From Streptomyces sp. TLI_235 (GTDB lineage Bacteria; Actinomycetota; Actinomycetes; Streptomycetales; Streptomycetaceae): 64,000 nt of DNA. The stretch lies in the NCBI GenBank assembly GCA_002300355.1, contig NSGV01000003.1, positions 744,001-808,000 on the forward strand. Direction: 5' to 3'. The position numbers were made by a program, and so were the translations under genes. The notes beneath the pieces were generated by a model. That model was not told the origin of the DNA and did no database searches. It was given only the letters and a program-made list of their open reading frames with translations. Within the stretch, counting starts at the first letter, position 1. Every line of letters begins with the position of its first letter. Of this stretch, positions 44,194-53,256 are shown in pieces.

Positions 44194-45263
44194 TGGGCGG
44201 AATGCAGGCGGCACGGAGGGCGGGCGAACGGGACGCGGAGGCGAAGGCACCGCTCCCGCGGCACCGGATCGCGGTGCTCGCCCTGCCCGGGGTTCCGCCC
44301 TTCGAACTCGGTATCCCCTCCCGCGTCTTCGGCAGTGCGGCGGACTCCGAGGGCCGGCCGCTCTACGACGTCACCGTCTGCACCGCCGACGGCGCCCCCG
44401 TCCTCAGCGACGCGGGCTTCATCGTGCAGCCTGCCGCCGGCCCCGAGGCGCTGGCCGCCGCCGACACCGTGATCGTCCCGCCCACGCACGCCATGCCCGA
44501 GCTGGGCCGCGGTGGCCCGCTGCCGCCCGAGGTCGGCGCGGCCATCGCCGGCATCCGACCCGGCACCCGGCTGGTGTCCATCTGCACCGGTTCCTACGTG
44601 CTCGCCGCGGCCGGGCTGCTCGACGGCCGGCCGGCCACCACCCACTGGAACCTGGCGCCGGAGTTCCGCCGGGCGTACCCCACCGTCAGGGTCGACGAGG
44701 ACGTCCTGTTCGTCGACGACGGCGACGTGCTCACCTCCGCCGGTGTGGCAGCCGGCGTGGATCTGTGCCTGCACGTGATCCGCCGCGACCACGGCGCGGC
44801 GGTCGCCAACCGGGCCGCCCGCATGTGCGTCGTGCCGCCGTGGCGGGACGGCGGACAGGCCCAGTACATCGACCGCCCGGTCCCCGAACCCACCGTCGCC
44901 AGTACGACCGCCACCCGCGCCTGGGCCCTGGAGCACCTCGGTGAGCCCCTGCCGCTCACGCGGCTCGCCGAGCACGCCCGGATGAGCCTGCGCTCCTTCA
45001 CCCGGAGGTTCCGCGACGAGGCCGGCATGACCCCGGTGCAGTGGCTCACCGCGCAGCGCCTGGAAATGGCCAAGCAACTGCTGGAGACCACCGACCTGCC
45101 GATCGACCTGGTCGCCCACCGGGCCGGCTTCGGCTCCGCGAACTCCCTGCGCACGCACATGCGGACGGCCTTCGGCGTCTCACCCGCCGCCTACCGCCGC
45201 ACCTTCAGCCCCCACGACCCCGCGACCGCCCCCGACCCGCCCCACGACGAACGAGCGGCGTAG
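44193..45263 (+). CDS. GlxA-like regulator: DJ-1/PfpI domain plus AraC HTH
   Basis: A 356-residue protein. The N-terminal DJ-1/PfpI-like domain has IAVLALPGVPPFELGIPSRV and VSICTGSYVLAAAGLLDG, with the nucleophile-elbow Cys conserved as in GlxA regulators. The C-terminal AraC domain carries two HTHs: LTRLAEHARMSLRSFTRRF and IDLVAHRAGFGSANSLRTHM. It probably senses a small amine or aldehyde and activates the divergent reductase. Confidence 0.92.
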   Translation: MGGMQAARRAGERDAEAKAPLPRHRIAVLALPGVPPFELGIPSRVFGSAADSEGRPLYDVTVCTADGAPVLSDAGFIVQPAAGPEALAAADTVIVPPTHAMPELGRGGPLPPEVGAAIAGIRPGTRLVSICTGSYVLAAAGLLDGRPATTHWNLAPEFRRAYPTVRVDEDVLFVDDGDVLTSAGVAAGVDLCLHVIRRDHGAAVANRAARMCVVPPWRDGGQAQYIDRPVPEPTVASTTATRAWALEHLGEPLPLTRLAEHARMSLRSFTRRFRDEAGMTPVQWLTAQRLEMAKQLLETTDLPIDLVAHRAGFGSANSLRTHMRTAFGVSPAAYRRTFSPHDPATAPDPPHDERAA

Positions 45264-45411
45264 CACCGCGGGTTCACCGGAGCACCCCCGGCGGCCTCGG
45301 GCCGGATGACGGGGACCCGGATCGACGGCGCGTCAAACATGGATCTCTCCATGAGGGTTGGCGGCAGCGCCCCCGGCGGACCGTTCCGGCGCGGCTGCTA
45401 TCTTCACGATC

Positions 45412-45759
45412 ATGAAGCTGAAGGGCGTTGTCTGCCTTGCGGTGGCCGCCGCGGTCGTCCTCGCCGGCCTCTGGGTCCGGGGTGGCGCGGCGGCGGGATT
45501 CCTGCCGGAGAGCAGTTGGGGGAACTGGCGGTCGGAGGAGGTGGAGCACTGGTCCGTCCACGTCCGGGTCAACACCTGGAGCCATGCGGCCGAGGCCGAC
45601 CTCCACTACGGCAAGGCCGAAGACATCACGCTCAAGGCCTATGGTGCGAGCGACAGTTACGCCGCCGACCTGGAACCCGTCCGGTTCACGCTCAGTCCGA
45701 GCGGCACACTCACTGTCACGCGGCTCGCCCCGAACGGTGCAGGCGCCGGGGGTTCATAG
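45412..45759 (+). CDS. Small secreted hypothetical protein
   Basis: A 115-residue frame from ATG 45412. The start LKGVVCLAVAAAVVLAGLWV looks like a signal peptide or a single membrane anchor. The mature part is beta-strand-like and has WSVHVRVNTWSHAAEADLHY. Unknown family; no neighbours in the same operon. Confidence 0.5.
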   Translation: MKLKGVVCLAVAAAVVLAGLWVRGGAAAGFLPESSWGNWRSEEVEHWSVHVRVNTWSHAAEADLHYGKAEDITLKAYGASDSYAADLEPVRFTLSPSGTLTVTRLAPNGAGAGGS

Positions 45760-45768
45760 AACCTCCCC

Positions 45769-45788
45769 GCGGCGACGGCGGTCGCCGC
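45769..45788 (+). terminator. Small hairpin after the secreted protein
   Basis: GCGGCGAC-GGCG-GTCGCCGC, an 8-bp stem 9 bases beyond the stop. Confidence 0.5.
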
Positions 45789-45903
45789 GCACGCCCTTCG
45801 CACAAGGCCCCGGTGAGCGTCGAACCTGACGAGCTCACCGGGTGGTGTGCGGCACGGGTCTTTCGCCCCGCTCGGCCGTGCGCCGGGTCAGAAGTGCGCC
45901 GGG

Positions 45904-47139
45904 TCAGAACCAGTGCAGGCAGTGCGGGGCGCGGTCGGCGCGGAAGAGGGCGTCGGCGAGGGCGGCCGCGCCCGGGTGGTGGGTCCGGATGTGTCCGGCC
46001 CGTACGAGCGTGCTCGGTGCGGTACCGCCGAGGTAGACCGAGCCAAGGTCCCGCACGTCCAGGGACAGGTCGGGCTCGCGGTCCGTCGGGACGCAGTCGG
46101 CCTTGCCGTCCCGGACGGTCAGCAGGTAGCGGCCGTGCTCGCCGAGGAACGGGTCGTCGACGTCGAGGACGAGCTCGCCGTCCGTGAACCAGCCGCGTGC
46201 GGTCAGCGCACGCGGGACGTCCAGCAGCCGCACCCAGAGCCAGTCGGTGTCGTGGCTCACCTGGCCGGCGCGGAAGTCCGCGAGCTGCCAGCGCAGCGGG
46301 TGGTCGGGCGGGACGTGCTTGAACACGACCTGAGTGACCAGGTCGTGGCCGATCACGAACCGGGCCAGGGCCGTGAAGACGGCGTCGTCGGCGGCGATGG
46401 TCTCGTCGACCGTCAGGGTGTCGGAGTCGCCGAGCGAGTAGCTGGCGTACCCGTCCGGGACGCCGTCGGCGTCACGGTGGACGGCGACGTAGCGCGGCGC
46501 CGCGGAGACCGGGGGCTGTCCCGCGCCGAGGGCCCACCAGCGGTGCGGCCGGGACAGCGCGCCCGGCTGGGCTCGGCGGTACCGGTCGTACACCTCCTCC
46601 AGGATCTCGCCGCACTCGGCACGCCGCAGCACCTCGACCGAGCCGGTGTCCGCACCGGTCGCCGGCACGTCGGCCGTCCCGCTCGCCCTGGAAGGGCTGA
46701 ACGCGGCCTGGCGGCGCGGCATCGTCAGCCGCTGCGTGTAGGTCGCCGGTCCGTAGCCGAACCTGCCGTAGATCAGCGCCTCGGTGGCCAGCAGCACGGA
46801 GAGGAACTCCCCTCGGGTCCGCAGCTCGGTGAGCTGATGCCGCATCATCGCGCTGAGCACGCCCTGACGTCGGTGCGAGGGCAGGACGCCGACGAAGGAC
46901 ACCCCGGCGGCCGGGGCGAGGATCTCGCCGGGCAGGGTGAGCTCGAAGGAGTGCGCACCGGCGGTTCCGACGGGCCGCCCGTCCGCCGTCACGGCGAGCA
47001 GACCGCGGTCCAGTTCGAGCGCCGACCACCAGAGCCCGCCGCCGCCCTCGGCCGGGGTTTCCGGGAAGCGCCCGAACGCGGCATGGAGTGTGTCGACGAA
47101 GACGTCGAGGTCCTGCTCGGTCGTGGGACGGATCTCCAT
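45904..47139 (-). CDS. Eis-family N-acetyltransferase
   Basis: A 411-residue protein from ATG 47139 (GGGGAGG upstream). The first GNAT domain has VSFVGVLPSHRRQGVLSAMM with the R-x-x-G-V acetyl-CoA loop, and LLATEALIYGRFGYGPA with the general-acid Tyr. A second GNAT-like and a sterol-carrier-like domain follow, and the chain ends CLHWF, the terminal Phe carboxylate that acts as base in Eis. Eis proteins acetylate aminoglycosides at several amines; the natural substrate is unknown. Confidence 0.92.
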   Translation of the reverse strand: MEIRPTTEQDLDVFVDTLHAAFGRFPETPAEGGGGLWWSALELDRGLLAVTADGRPVGTAGAHSFELTLPGEILAPAAGVSFVGVLPSHRRQGVLSAMMRHQLTELRTRGEFLSVLLATEALIYGRFGYGPATYTQRLTMPRRQAAFSPSRASGTADVPATGADTGSVEVLRRAECGEILEEVYDRYRRAQPGALSRPHRWWALGAGQPPVSAAPRYVAVHRDADGVPDGYASYSLGDSDTLTVDETIAADDAVFTALARFVIGHDLVTQVVFKHVPPDHPLRWQLADFRAGQVSHDTDWLWVRLLDVPRALTARGWFTDGELVLDVDDPFLGEHGRYLLTVRDGKADCVPTDREPDLSLDVRDLGSVYLGGTAPSTLVRAGHIRTHHPGAAALADALFRADRAPHCLHWF

Positions 47140-47290
47140 CGCTGCCCTGGCCTCCCCGGGATAACGGCACCACCGGTCGCGGCGCCCCGCCACAGTGCAG
47201 CGTCGCCCTGTGGACGGGTCAAGCGAATTACGGCCGGTCACAGCGCAGGCCGGCCCCGCCCGATGATCAACTGCCGGTACGCTTGGCCGA

Positions 47291-48001
47291 ATGACGGTTC
47301 CCGTGGGCGTGGTCGAACGCATATGGCGGTACCCGGTGAAGTCGACCGGCGGTGAGCGGCTGCAACAGGTCCCCGTCGATGCCCGTGGACTGCTCGGGGA
47401 CCGCCTGTTCGCCGTCCGCGACGCCGAAGGCAAGATCGGTTCGGGGAAGAACACCCGCCGCTTCCGCAGGATGCCCGGGCTGCTCCACCTGCGCTCCCGC
47501 TACCTGGAGCACCTGGACCGGCCGGAACTGCTCGACCCGCACGGCACGGCCGCGCCCGACCCGACGGCGTACATCCGCGGCTACCTCGGCCGCGAGGACG
47601 TCGAGGTCGCCCGTGAGGGAGCCGTCTCGCACTTCGACCAGCTCCCGCTGAGCGTCCTCACCACCGCCACCCTCGACTGGGTGCGCTCCGCCGCACCCGA
47701 CGTTCCCGTCGACGAGCGGCGCTTCCGGCCGAACCTCCTCGTCCGCACTCCCCCGGGCACCCCACCCTTCGTCGAGGACCAGTGGTTCGGCCGCCGGGCC
47801 CGCATCGGCGACACCCTCCACGTCGACTTCCAACGCTCCAGCGAGCGCTGCGCGATGACCAACGCCGCCCAACAGGACCTCCCCCACTCCCCGTTGATCC
47901 TGCGCGCGATCGCCGCCGAGCACAACAACCGCCTGGACGCGCTCGCCACCACCGCCACCCCGGGCACCCTTCGGCTCGGCGACGCGGTCGTCCTGCTCTG
48001 A
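47291..48001 (+). CDS. MOSC-domain protein
   Basis: A 236-residue protein with a short beta-barrel N-domain (ERIWRYPVKSTGGERL, RGLLGDRLFAVRDAEGKIG) and a MOSC core in which ERCAMTN carries the invariant cysteine that in MOSC enzymes binds molybdenum or sulfur. Related proteins act in molybdenum-dependent N-oxide reduction; substrate not known here. Confidence 0.88.
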   Translation: MTVPVGVVERIWRYPVKSTGGERLQQVPVDARGLLGDRLFAVRDAEGKIGSGKNTRRFRRMPGLLHLRSRYLEHLDRPELLDPHGTAAPDPTAYIRGYLGREDVEVAREGAVSHFDQLPLSVLTTATLDWVRSAAPDVPVDERRFRPNLLVRTPPGTPPFVEDQWFGRRARIGDTLHVDFQRSSERCAMTNAAQQDLPHSPLILRAIAAEHNNRLDALATTATPGTLRLGDAVVLL

Positions 48002-48046
48002 GCCCACCCCGGCCGCAGCCCTCGCCGAGGCGCCGTCTCGGCGTCG

Positions 48047-48919
48047 CTACGCCGCCACGCCTCCCGCGGCAGTGCCGAGTGCATCGACCAGGGCGTCGAC
48101 GAGCGGGTCGACACAGCCGGCGTGCCGGGCTGCGACGACACGGCTCGGCGGGTGGCCGTCCACCGGTACGAAGGCGACGCCGGGCCGCGCGTGCCGCACC
48201 GCGGCCCCGGCTGGCAGCAGCCCCACCGCCCCCTCCCACAGGACGCTGTGCAGGCACTCCTCGACCGACGCCACGACGGGGCCCGCGGAGTCGTCCTCGG
48301 CGGCGAGCCAGTAGGTGCGCCACCGGGCGTCCGTCCCGGGCGGCAGCCGGAAGCGCGGGCGGTCGGCCAGTTCCGTGACGTGCAGCCGGTCGCGGGCCGC
48401 GAGGGGATCGTCGGCGGGCACGGCTGCCACCACCGGCTCCAGCCCGAGCGGGCGGATCGTCAGACCGCCCGTGTCGAAGGGCAGCCGGGTCAGGGCCAGG
48501 TCCACGCGCCGCTCCCGCAGCCCGGCCGACGGGTCGGTGATCGGCGCCTCGCGCAGTCGGACCCGCAGGCCGGGGCTGCTGCGCCGGAGCGCCGCCAGTG
48601 CCGCCGGGCCGACGTCCAGGCCCGCGCCGGCGGCGACGCCGACCACCAGCACCCGCTCGGCCTCGGCGCCGCGCACCCGCTCCCGGGCGCGCTCGGCCCG
48701 CTCCAGGAGGTCGCGCGCCTCCGCCAGCAGCACCTCCCCGGCCGGGGTGAGCCGCGCGCCGGTGGGGATCCGGTCGAACAGCCGGCACCCGAGATCCGAT
48801 TCCAGGTCCCGGATCCGGCGGCTGAGCGGCGGCTGGGCCAGGTGCAGCCGGGCGGCCGCGCGGCCGAAATGGCCCTCCTCGGCCACCGTGACGAAACAGC
48901 GCAACGCCCGCAGGTCCAT
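48047..48919 (-). CDS. LysR-family regulator
   Basis: A 290-residue regulator with the HTH MDLRALRCFVTVAEEGHFGR, AAARLHLAQPPLSRRIRDLE, GCRLFDRIPTGARLTPAGEV. The LAQPPLSRRI recognition helix is typical of BenM/CatR-type regulators. Divergent from an AhpD-like gene, which it probably controls. Confidence 0.9.
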   Translation of the reverse strand: MDLRALRCFVTVAEEGHFGRAAARLHLAQPPLSRRIRDLESDLGCRLFDRIPTGARLTPAGEVLLAEARDLLERAERARERVRGAEAERVLVVGVAAGAGLDVGPAALAALRRSSPGLRVRLREAPITDPSAGLRERRVDLALTRLPFDTGGLTIRPLGLEPVVAAVPADDPLAARDRLHVTELADRPRFRLPPGTDARWRTYWLAAEDDSAGPVVASVEECLHSVLWEGAVGLLPAGAAVRHARPGVAFVPVDGHPPSRVVAARHAGCVDPLVDALVDALGTAAGGVAA

Positions 48920-49054
48920 GACCGGCCACGATACCCAGAACGGAACCGCCCGACCGAAACCGGTCTTGGACGGGCCCCGGCCGCCCGCGATGAGGTGGTG
49001 TCAGGCGCCGGACAGCAGCGTCCGCCGCCACCCGCCCGGACGAGGAGTCCACCC

Positions 49055-49405
49055 GTGTACGAGCACCCCGACGACCTGCACCGCGCCCGCTCCGTCGGCC
49101 GCGCCGCCCCCGCGGAGTTCGCCGCCTGGCTCGCCTTCCAGGAGGCCGTCGACCGGGAGGACGGCGCGGTGCCGCGCCGCTACCGCGAACTGATCTCGGT
49201 GGCCGTCGCGCTCGTCACCCAGTGCTCCTACTGCCTCGACGTGCACACCGCCGCCGCCCGCCGACACGGCGTCACCCCCGAGGAGCTCGCCGAGACCGCG
49301 TTCGTGGCCGCCTCCGTCCGGGCCGGCGGCACGCTCGCCCACGCCCTGCTCGCCGACCGCCTCTACGAGCAGCACGGGCACGCTGCGGCACCCGCGCACG
49401 GCTGA
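49055..49405 (+). CDS. AhpD/carboxymuconolactone decarboxylase-like peroxidase
   Basis: A 116-residue protein from GTG 49055, GGACGAGGAG upstream. ELISVAVALVTQCSYCLDVH has the E...CxxCxxxH catalytic motif of AhpD-like proteins, in which the two cysteines cycle through a disulfide to remove peroxides. The small size matches the family. Divergent from the LysR gene. Confidence 0.9.
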   Translation: MYEHPDDLHRARSVGRAAPAEFAAWLAFQEAVDREDGAVPRRYRELISVAVALVTQCSYCLDVHTAAARRHGVTPEELAETAFVAASVRAGGTLAHALLADRLYEQHGHAAAPAHG

Positions 49406-49442
49406 CCTCCGGCGGGCGGCGCCGACGGGCGGCGCCGACGGG

Positions 49443-50333
49443 TCAGCGTCCACGGGCGGCCAGTGCCCGGACCGCCGCGGCGGCCGCGTCCCGGACGGTC
49501 GGAAAGGGGTCGTGCGCGGCCGACTGCCGCAGCTGCTCCGTCGCGTCGTGTGCGCCGACCCGGCCGAGTGCCGTAGCGGCGCGGGCACGGACCCCCTCGT
49601 CGGGATGGGCGAGGGCGCGCTGCAGCACCGGGCCGGCCGCGGGGTCGCCGCGCAGACCGAGCGAGGCCGCGGCCTCGCCGCGGGTGCGGGAACACGGATC
49701 GGAGAGGAACTCCGTCAGCATGCCCACCGCGCGGCGTGTCCCGCAGTCCGCGCGTCCGAGGAACCAGGCGAGCGACTGTCGCAGCCGGCGGTCGGCTTCC
49801 ACCGTCCATGGCACGTACGGGAGCAGCGCGGCCACCGCGGCCGGGCCTGCCGCGACCAGCGCCCGGCTCGCGGCCCGGTGCACGCGCCGGTCGCCCACCG
49901 ATCCGGTGAACACGGCCACCAGGGCGCGCACCGCTCCGGGGCCGGGGTGGAGCGTCGCCAGTCCGTCGAGGGCCACCAGGGCGACCGGGCGCGGTTCCGT
50001 ACAGAGGCGGACGAGCAGCGGGACGAAGCGGTCGTCGGCGAGCCGGACGACAGCCCGCGTCAGCTCCTCGTCCCAGCGGACGTCGACCGCCGTGACCAGC
50101 CGCAGCAGCGCGTCGAGGCTCACCGGGTCGTTTCGACGGCACAGGCCGAGGACGAGAAGCCGCACGCAGGTGGGGCACGCGGACGCGGCGGCCGTCGGCG
50201 CGGAGGCCAGAGCCCGCGCCACCGCGGTGAGTTCGGCGGGCGACGGCCCGGACCCGCCCGCGGGACCGGCGGGCCCCCATGGCCGGCGGTGCATCACGCA
50301 CAGCGCCGCCGCACCCGGATGTTCGACATGCAT
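49443..50333 (-). CDS. HEAT-repeat protein
   Basis: About 300 residues; the start is uncertain (50333, 50295 or 50414). The C-terminal half has clear HEAT repeats (RGEAAASLGLRGDPAAGPVL, GVRARAATALGRVGAHDATE), with more divergent ones before (LVRLCTEPRPVALVALDGLA). The N-terminal part has ACPTCVRLLVLGLCRR, a possible zinc site. Such proteins are scaffolds. No neighbour suggests a partner. Confidence 0.7.
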   Translation of the reverse strand: MHVEHPGAAALCVMHRRPWGPAGPAGGSGPSPAELTAVARALASAPTAAASACPTCVRLLVLGLCRRNDPVSLDALLRLVTAVDVRWDEELTRAVVRLADDRFVPLLVRLCTEPRPVALVALDGLATLHPGPGAVRALVAVFTGSVGDRRVHRAASRALVAAGPAAVAALLPYVPWTVEADRRLRQSLAWFLGRADCGTRRAVGMLTEFLSDPCSRTRGEAAASLGLRGDPAAGPVLQRALAHPDEGVRARAATALGRVGAHDATEQLRQSAAHDPFPTVRDAAAAAVRALAARGR

Positions 50334-50471
50334 GGGTGCGATCCAACTCGCCCGGCGCACGGCCACGCAAAGGAGATTCCGGCGCACGGCGCGTGGCCGG
50401 CCGCCCACCGGCACCGGTGCGCCGTGTCGATCACCGGCACCCGCGCCGCGCAGCGGGTCTTCGGTCTGACG

Positions 50472-50510
50472 GCGGGCTCCCCGGCCGGCTGTGCCGGCCG
50501 GGGAGCCCGC
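50472..50510 (-). terminator. Strong hairpin after the sigma/anti-sigma operon
   Basis: An 18-bp perfect stem, 50472-50489 with 50493-50510, 13 bases beyond the stop of the anti-sigma-like gene. Confidence 0.85.
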
Positions 50511-50523
50511 CCCGACAGATTGT

Positions 50524-51597
50524 TCAGGCCGTCTGGGAGGAGGTCTCCTTCATGCCGTTGACGATCGCGCGTGCCGTGATGGCCTGGGTGAAGACGACCG
50601 TGCCGGGCTTGATCAGGTCCTTCTCGCCGGAGGTGCCCTCGACCTGGACGGTGCGCTCGCCGAGGAAGGTGAACGAGGTCTTGTCGAAGATCCACTCGGT
50701 GCGCTGGCCGGAGGTCTTGTCGAGGCGGGCCACCGCGACCCCGTGGCGGCCGACGGCGTCGACCGCGTCGTCCACCTTCACCACACCGGGGATCTTGGCG
50801 GCGGCCTTGTAGAGCGCGGCGGACAGCGTCGCCGGCGGGTAGCTCTGGCCGAGCAGGTCGCCGATGGTGGTGAACGCCTCCGCGTCCGGGCCGGAACCGT
50901 GGCCCGCGGTCTCCGTGTAGATCTTCTTCAGCAGGACGTCGGGGTCGGCGGGCAGCGCGGCCAGGTAGTCGTACGACGGTGCGTTGAGGTACGGCTTGAC
51001 CTTCGAGTCCAGGGACGTGCCGTCGGTGGCGCCCTGCTCGATCAGCCAACCCTTGTGACCGTCCGGGGACTTCCAGGTCCGCCGGGTGTGCAGGGCGTCG
51101 CTGACCAGCGAGCTCTTGCCGTTGACCGTCCGCACGTAGGTGTTGGCAACCTTCGTCTCGAGGTAGATGAACTGTCCCGCGTTCGCCTGCGGGACGGGGG
51201 CCCCCTGGGCGGCCAGGGAGATCCGGTCGAGGAGCTGGGTGACGCCCTGCGGGTCGGCGGCACCGACGACGGTGGTCAAGGCGGGGCCGGCGGCCAGGGT
51301 GGTGGTGTCGCCCGAGTCGGCGATCAGGTTGACCCCGGTCAGGACGGCACCCGCCAGGGCGCACGCCGCCACCGGCAGGACGATCGCGCGGCGCAGGAAC
51401 GGGTTGCGCGGCTTCGCGGCGCCGGCCCGGGCGGGGCGGGAGACGGGAGTGGTGTCGAGGTCTTCGTGGATACGGGCCATCAGGCGCTCCTTGTGGAACT
51501 GGTGGCGGCCCGCCGGCAGATCCCGCTCCACGGTCGGCAGGAGCCTTTCGGCCTCCGGCCACTCAGCCGGATGCGGCTGGGAGGGGCTGGCGTTCAT
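50524..51597 (-). CDS. CU044_5270-type membrane protein, probable sigma-factor partner
   Basis: A 357-residue protein from ATG 51597, overlapping the sigma stop (ATGA). A short cytoplasmic N-region (ERLLPTVERDLPAGRHQFHK) resembles CU044_5270 proteins, followed by one membrane span (AIVLPVAACALAGAVLTGV) and an extracellular beta-rich domain with QFIYLETKV and WIFDKTSFTFLGERTV. This family travels with ECF sigma factors and is believed to regulate them. The zinc-binding anti-sigma motif is absent, so its exact role is inferred. Confidence 0.8.
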   Translation of the reverse strand: MNASPSQPHPAEWPEAERLLPTVERDLPAGRHQFHKERLMARIHEDLDTTPVSRPARAGAAKPRNPFLRRAIVLPVAACALAGAVLTGVNLIADSGDTTTLAAGPALTTVVGAADPQGVTQLLDRISLAAQGAPVPQANAGQFIYLETKVANTYVRTVNGKSSLVSDALHTRRTWKSPDGHKGWLIEQGATDGTSLDSKVKPYLNAPSYDYLAALPADPDVLLKKIYTETAGHGSGPDAEAFTTIGDLLGQSYPPATLSAALYKAAAKIPGVVKVDDAVDAVGRHGVAVARLDKTSGQRTEWIFDKTSFTFLGERTVQVEGTSGEKDLIKPGTVVFTQAITARAIVNGMKETSSQTA

Positions 51598-52226
51598 CGG
51601 TTTCCTTCCTGTACGGGCCGGACCGCTGTTGCGCGGTCGCCATGTATCTGTCGAGTGCGGCTGGTGAGTTCCCGTCTCTCTGCCATCAGTTCCGCGCTTG
51701 CGAGCTTGCGCAGTCTGGTACGGGCCCGGGACAGCCGGGAGCGGACGGTGCCGAGCGGGATGCCGAGGGCATCGGCGGCCTCGGCATATTCCAAGCCCTC
51801 CCACAGGCACAGGACGAGGACCTCGCGTTCGGAGCGGCGCAGCGAGCCCATGGCGGCGATCGCGGCGGCGATCCGACGCCGGTCGTCGACCTGGCCGGCC
51901 ACGTCCTCGGCGTGGTCGGGCACTTCCGTCACCGACGGTCCCGTGGCGGCGAGCGCCGCGGCCGCCGCGCGGTAGCGCCGGTTGCTGCGGCAGTGGTTGC
52001 GGGCGAGGTTGGTCGCGATGCCCAGCAACCACGGCCGCAGTGAACCCCCTTCGGGGGTCACCTTGCCGCGCAGCCGCCATGCCTCCATGAACGTCGCCGA
52101 CATGACGTCCTCGGCGACCGACCAGTTCGCGGTCAGACGGAAGGCGTGGTTGTACACCGCTCGGGCGTAGAGGTCGAACAGCTCCGCGAAGACATCCGGG
52201 TCCCCGGCCCGTACCCGGGTTCGCAT
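51594..52226 (-). CDS. ECF RNA polymerase sigma factor
   Basis: A 210-residue sigma factor from ATG 52226 behind AGGAG. Region 2 reads LYARAVYNHAFRLTANWSVA, VMSATFMEAWR, RPWLLGIATNLARNHCR; region 4 reads LRRSEREVLVLCLWEGLEYA, EAADALGIPLGTVRSRLSRA. The C-terminus is basic (RRELTSRTR). Layout with the following CU044_5270 gene is the common SigE-group arrangement. Confidence 0.92.
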   Translation of the reverse strand: MRTRVRAGDPDVFAELFDLYARAVYNHAFRLTANWSVAEDVMSATFMEAWRLRGKVTPEGGSLRPWLLGIATNLARNHCRSNRRYRAAAAALAATGPSVTEVPDHAEDVAGQVDDRRRIAAAIAAMGSLRRSEREVLVLCLWEGLEYAEAADALGIPLGTVRSRLSRARTRLRKLASAELMAERRELTSRTRQIHGDRATAVRPVQEGNR

Positions 52227-52342
52227 ATTGGTGATCACTCCTGTGCACTGTCCGGCATCCGAGGGCGAGTTCCCGTGACGTGCGTCACACCCCGCGCCGA
52301 CACCGGCCCCGGCGGCACGGCCGGCGCCGCTCGGCGGTTCGG

Positions 52343-52960
52343 TCACAGGTGCGCGAGCAGATCGTGGAGAGGAACGGGTACCCGCTCGGCGTCGAGGGCC
52401 TCGACCAGGAGGCGGCCGTAGCGGATCTTGCGGCCCTTCGTCGTACCGAGGAAGCGCCGCATCTGCTGGTGCGGGGGCCGGCCCAGATGTGCAGGTTGGC
52501 TCACGAAGGTCCGCCAGGCTCGGAGGTCGCCCGCTGCCCGGACGATCTCCTCGACCTGTGCAACGCCCAGCGTGCGGATGAGTTCGTCCTCCAGGTCCGT
52601 CGCACACACGAAGAACGATTCGCGCGGCACGCGAGCCCTTTCAAAACCGCGGTCGTAGTAGCGCTGCTCGCCCTCGTCGCACAGTCCGGCGAGGCGCAGA
52701 CCCAACCCCGGCGGCCCGAGGAGGTCGGCGTAGCGGCCGACGTTCATCGCCCCGCCCATGGATACGAGGCACACCCCTTCGGCGGGCAGGTCCCGGCCTC
52801 GGCGCGCGGCCAGCGTCTCGACGGCCGCGAGGTCGCTCGGCCCCTCCAGCAGCACCGCGGTCCGCACGCGCAGTCGCACGGCGAGCTCGCCCGCCGGCTC
52901 ACCGGGGCTGCCCGCCGCCCAGCCGGTGACCGCGTCCCGGAATGCCTGCATGTCCGCCAT
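52343..52960 (-). CDS. Toprim-domain nuclease-like protein
   Basis: A 205-residue protein from ATG 52960 behind GGAGCAGGAG. TAVLLEGPSDLAAVETLAAR has the Toprim glutamate (EGPSD) and GLCDEGEQRYY the acidic pair (D-x-E), the metal-binding centre of OLD-type and DnaG-type Toprim domains. The preceding AAA-ATPase domain of OLD proteins is missing, so this is a Toprim-only form, common in actinomycetes. Function in DNA repair or defence is possible but not shown. Confidence 0.72.
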   Translation of the reverse strand: MADMQAFRDAVTGWAAGSPGEPAGELAVRLRVRTAVLLEGPSDLAAVETLAARRGRDLPAEGVCLVSMGGAMNVGRYADLLGPPGLGLRLAGLCDEGEQRYYDRGFERARVPRESFFVCATDLEDELIRTLGVAQVEEIVRAAGDLRAWRTFVSQPAHLGRPPHQQMRRFLGTTKGRKIRYGRLLVEALDAERVPVPLHDLLAHL

Positions 52961-53256
52961 GGGGCGATTCTGCTCCTGCTCGGAGCGTCGGGGCACGGAT
53001 TTTTTCGCCGCCGCGTGCCGGAGGCTCCGAGGGAGGAGGAGCGCCGGCAACGCCCCGGTGAACTCGCCCCCTGTAAGTGTCGCCCCGCAGCGAAGCCGTC
53101 CCCCGACCCGCCGACGCCGCCGGACGGGTGGATTGCGTTCGGGGCGGCGCGCGGCGGCCGCCGGAGCCGCCCCGGGCCGTCGAATACTCGCGCCGTGAGG
53201 CGGACGGTGGCGCCGTCGGAATCGGGGCCGCGTCGCCCGGACGAGGAGGGACGTTG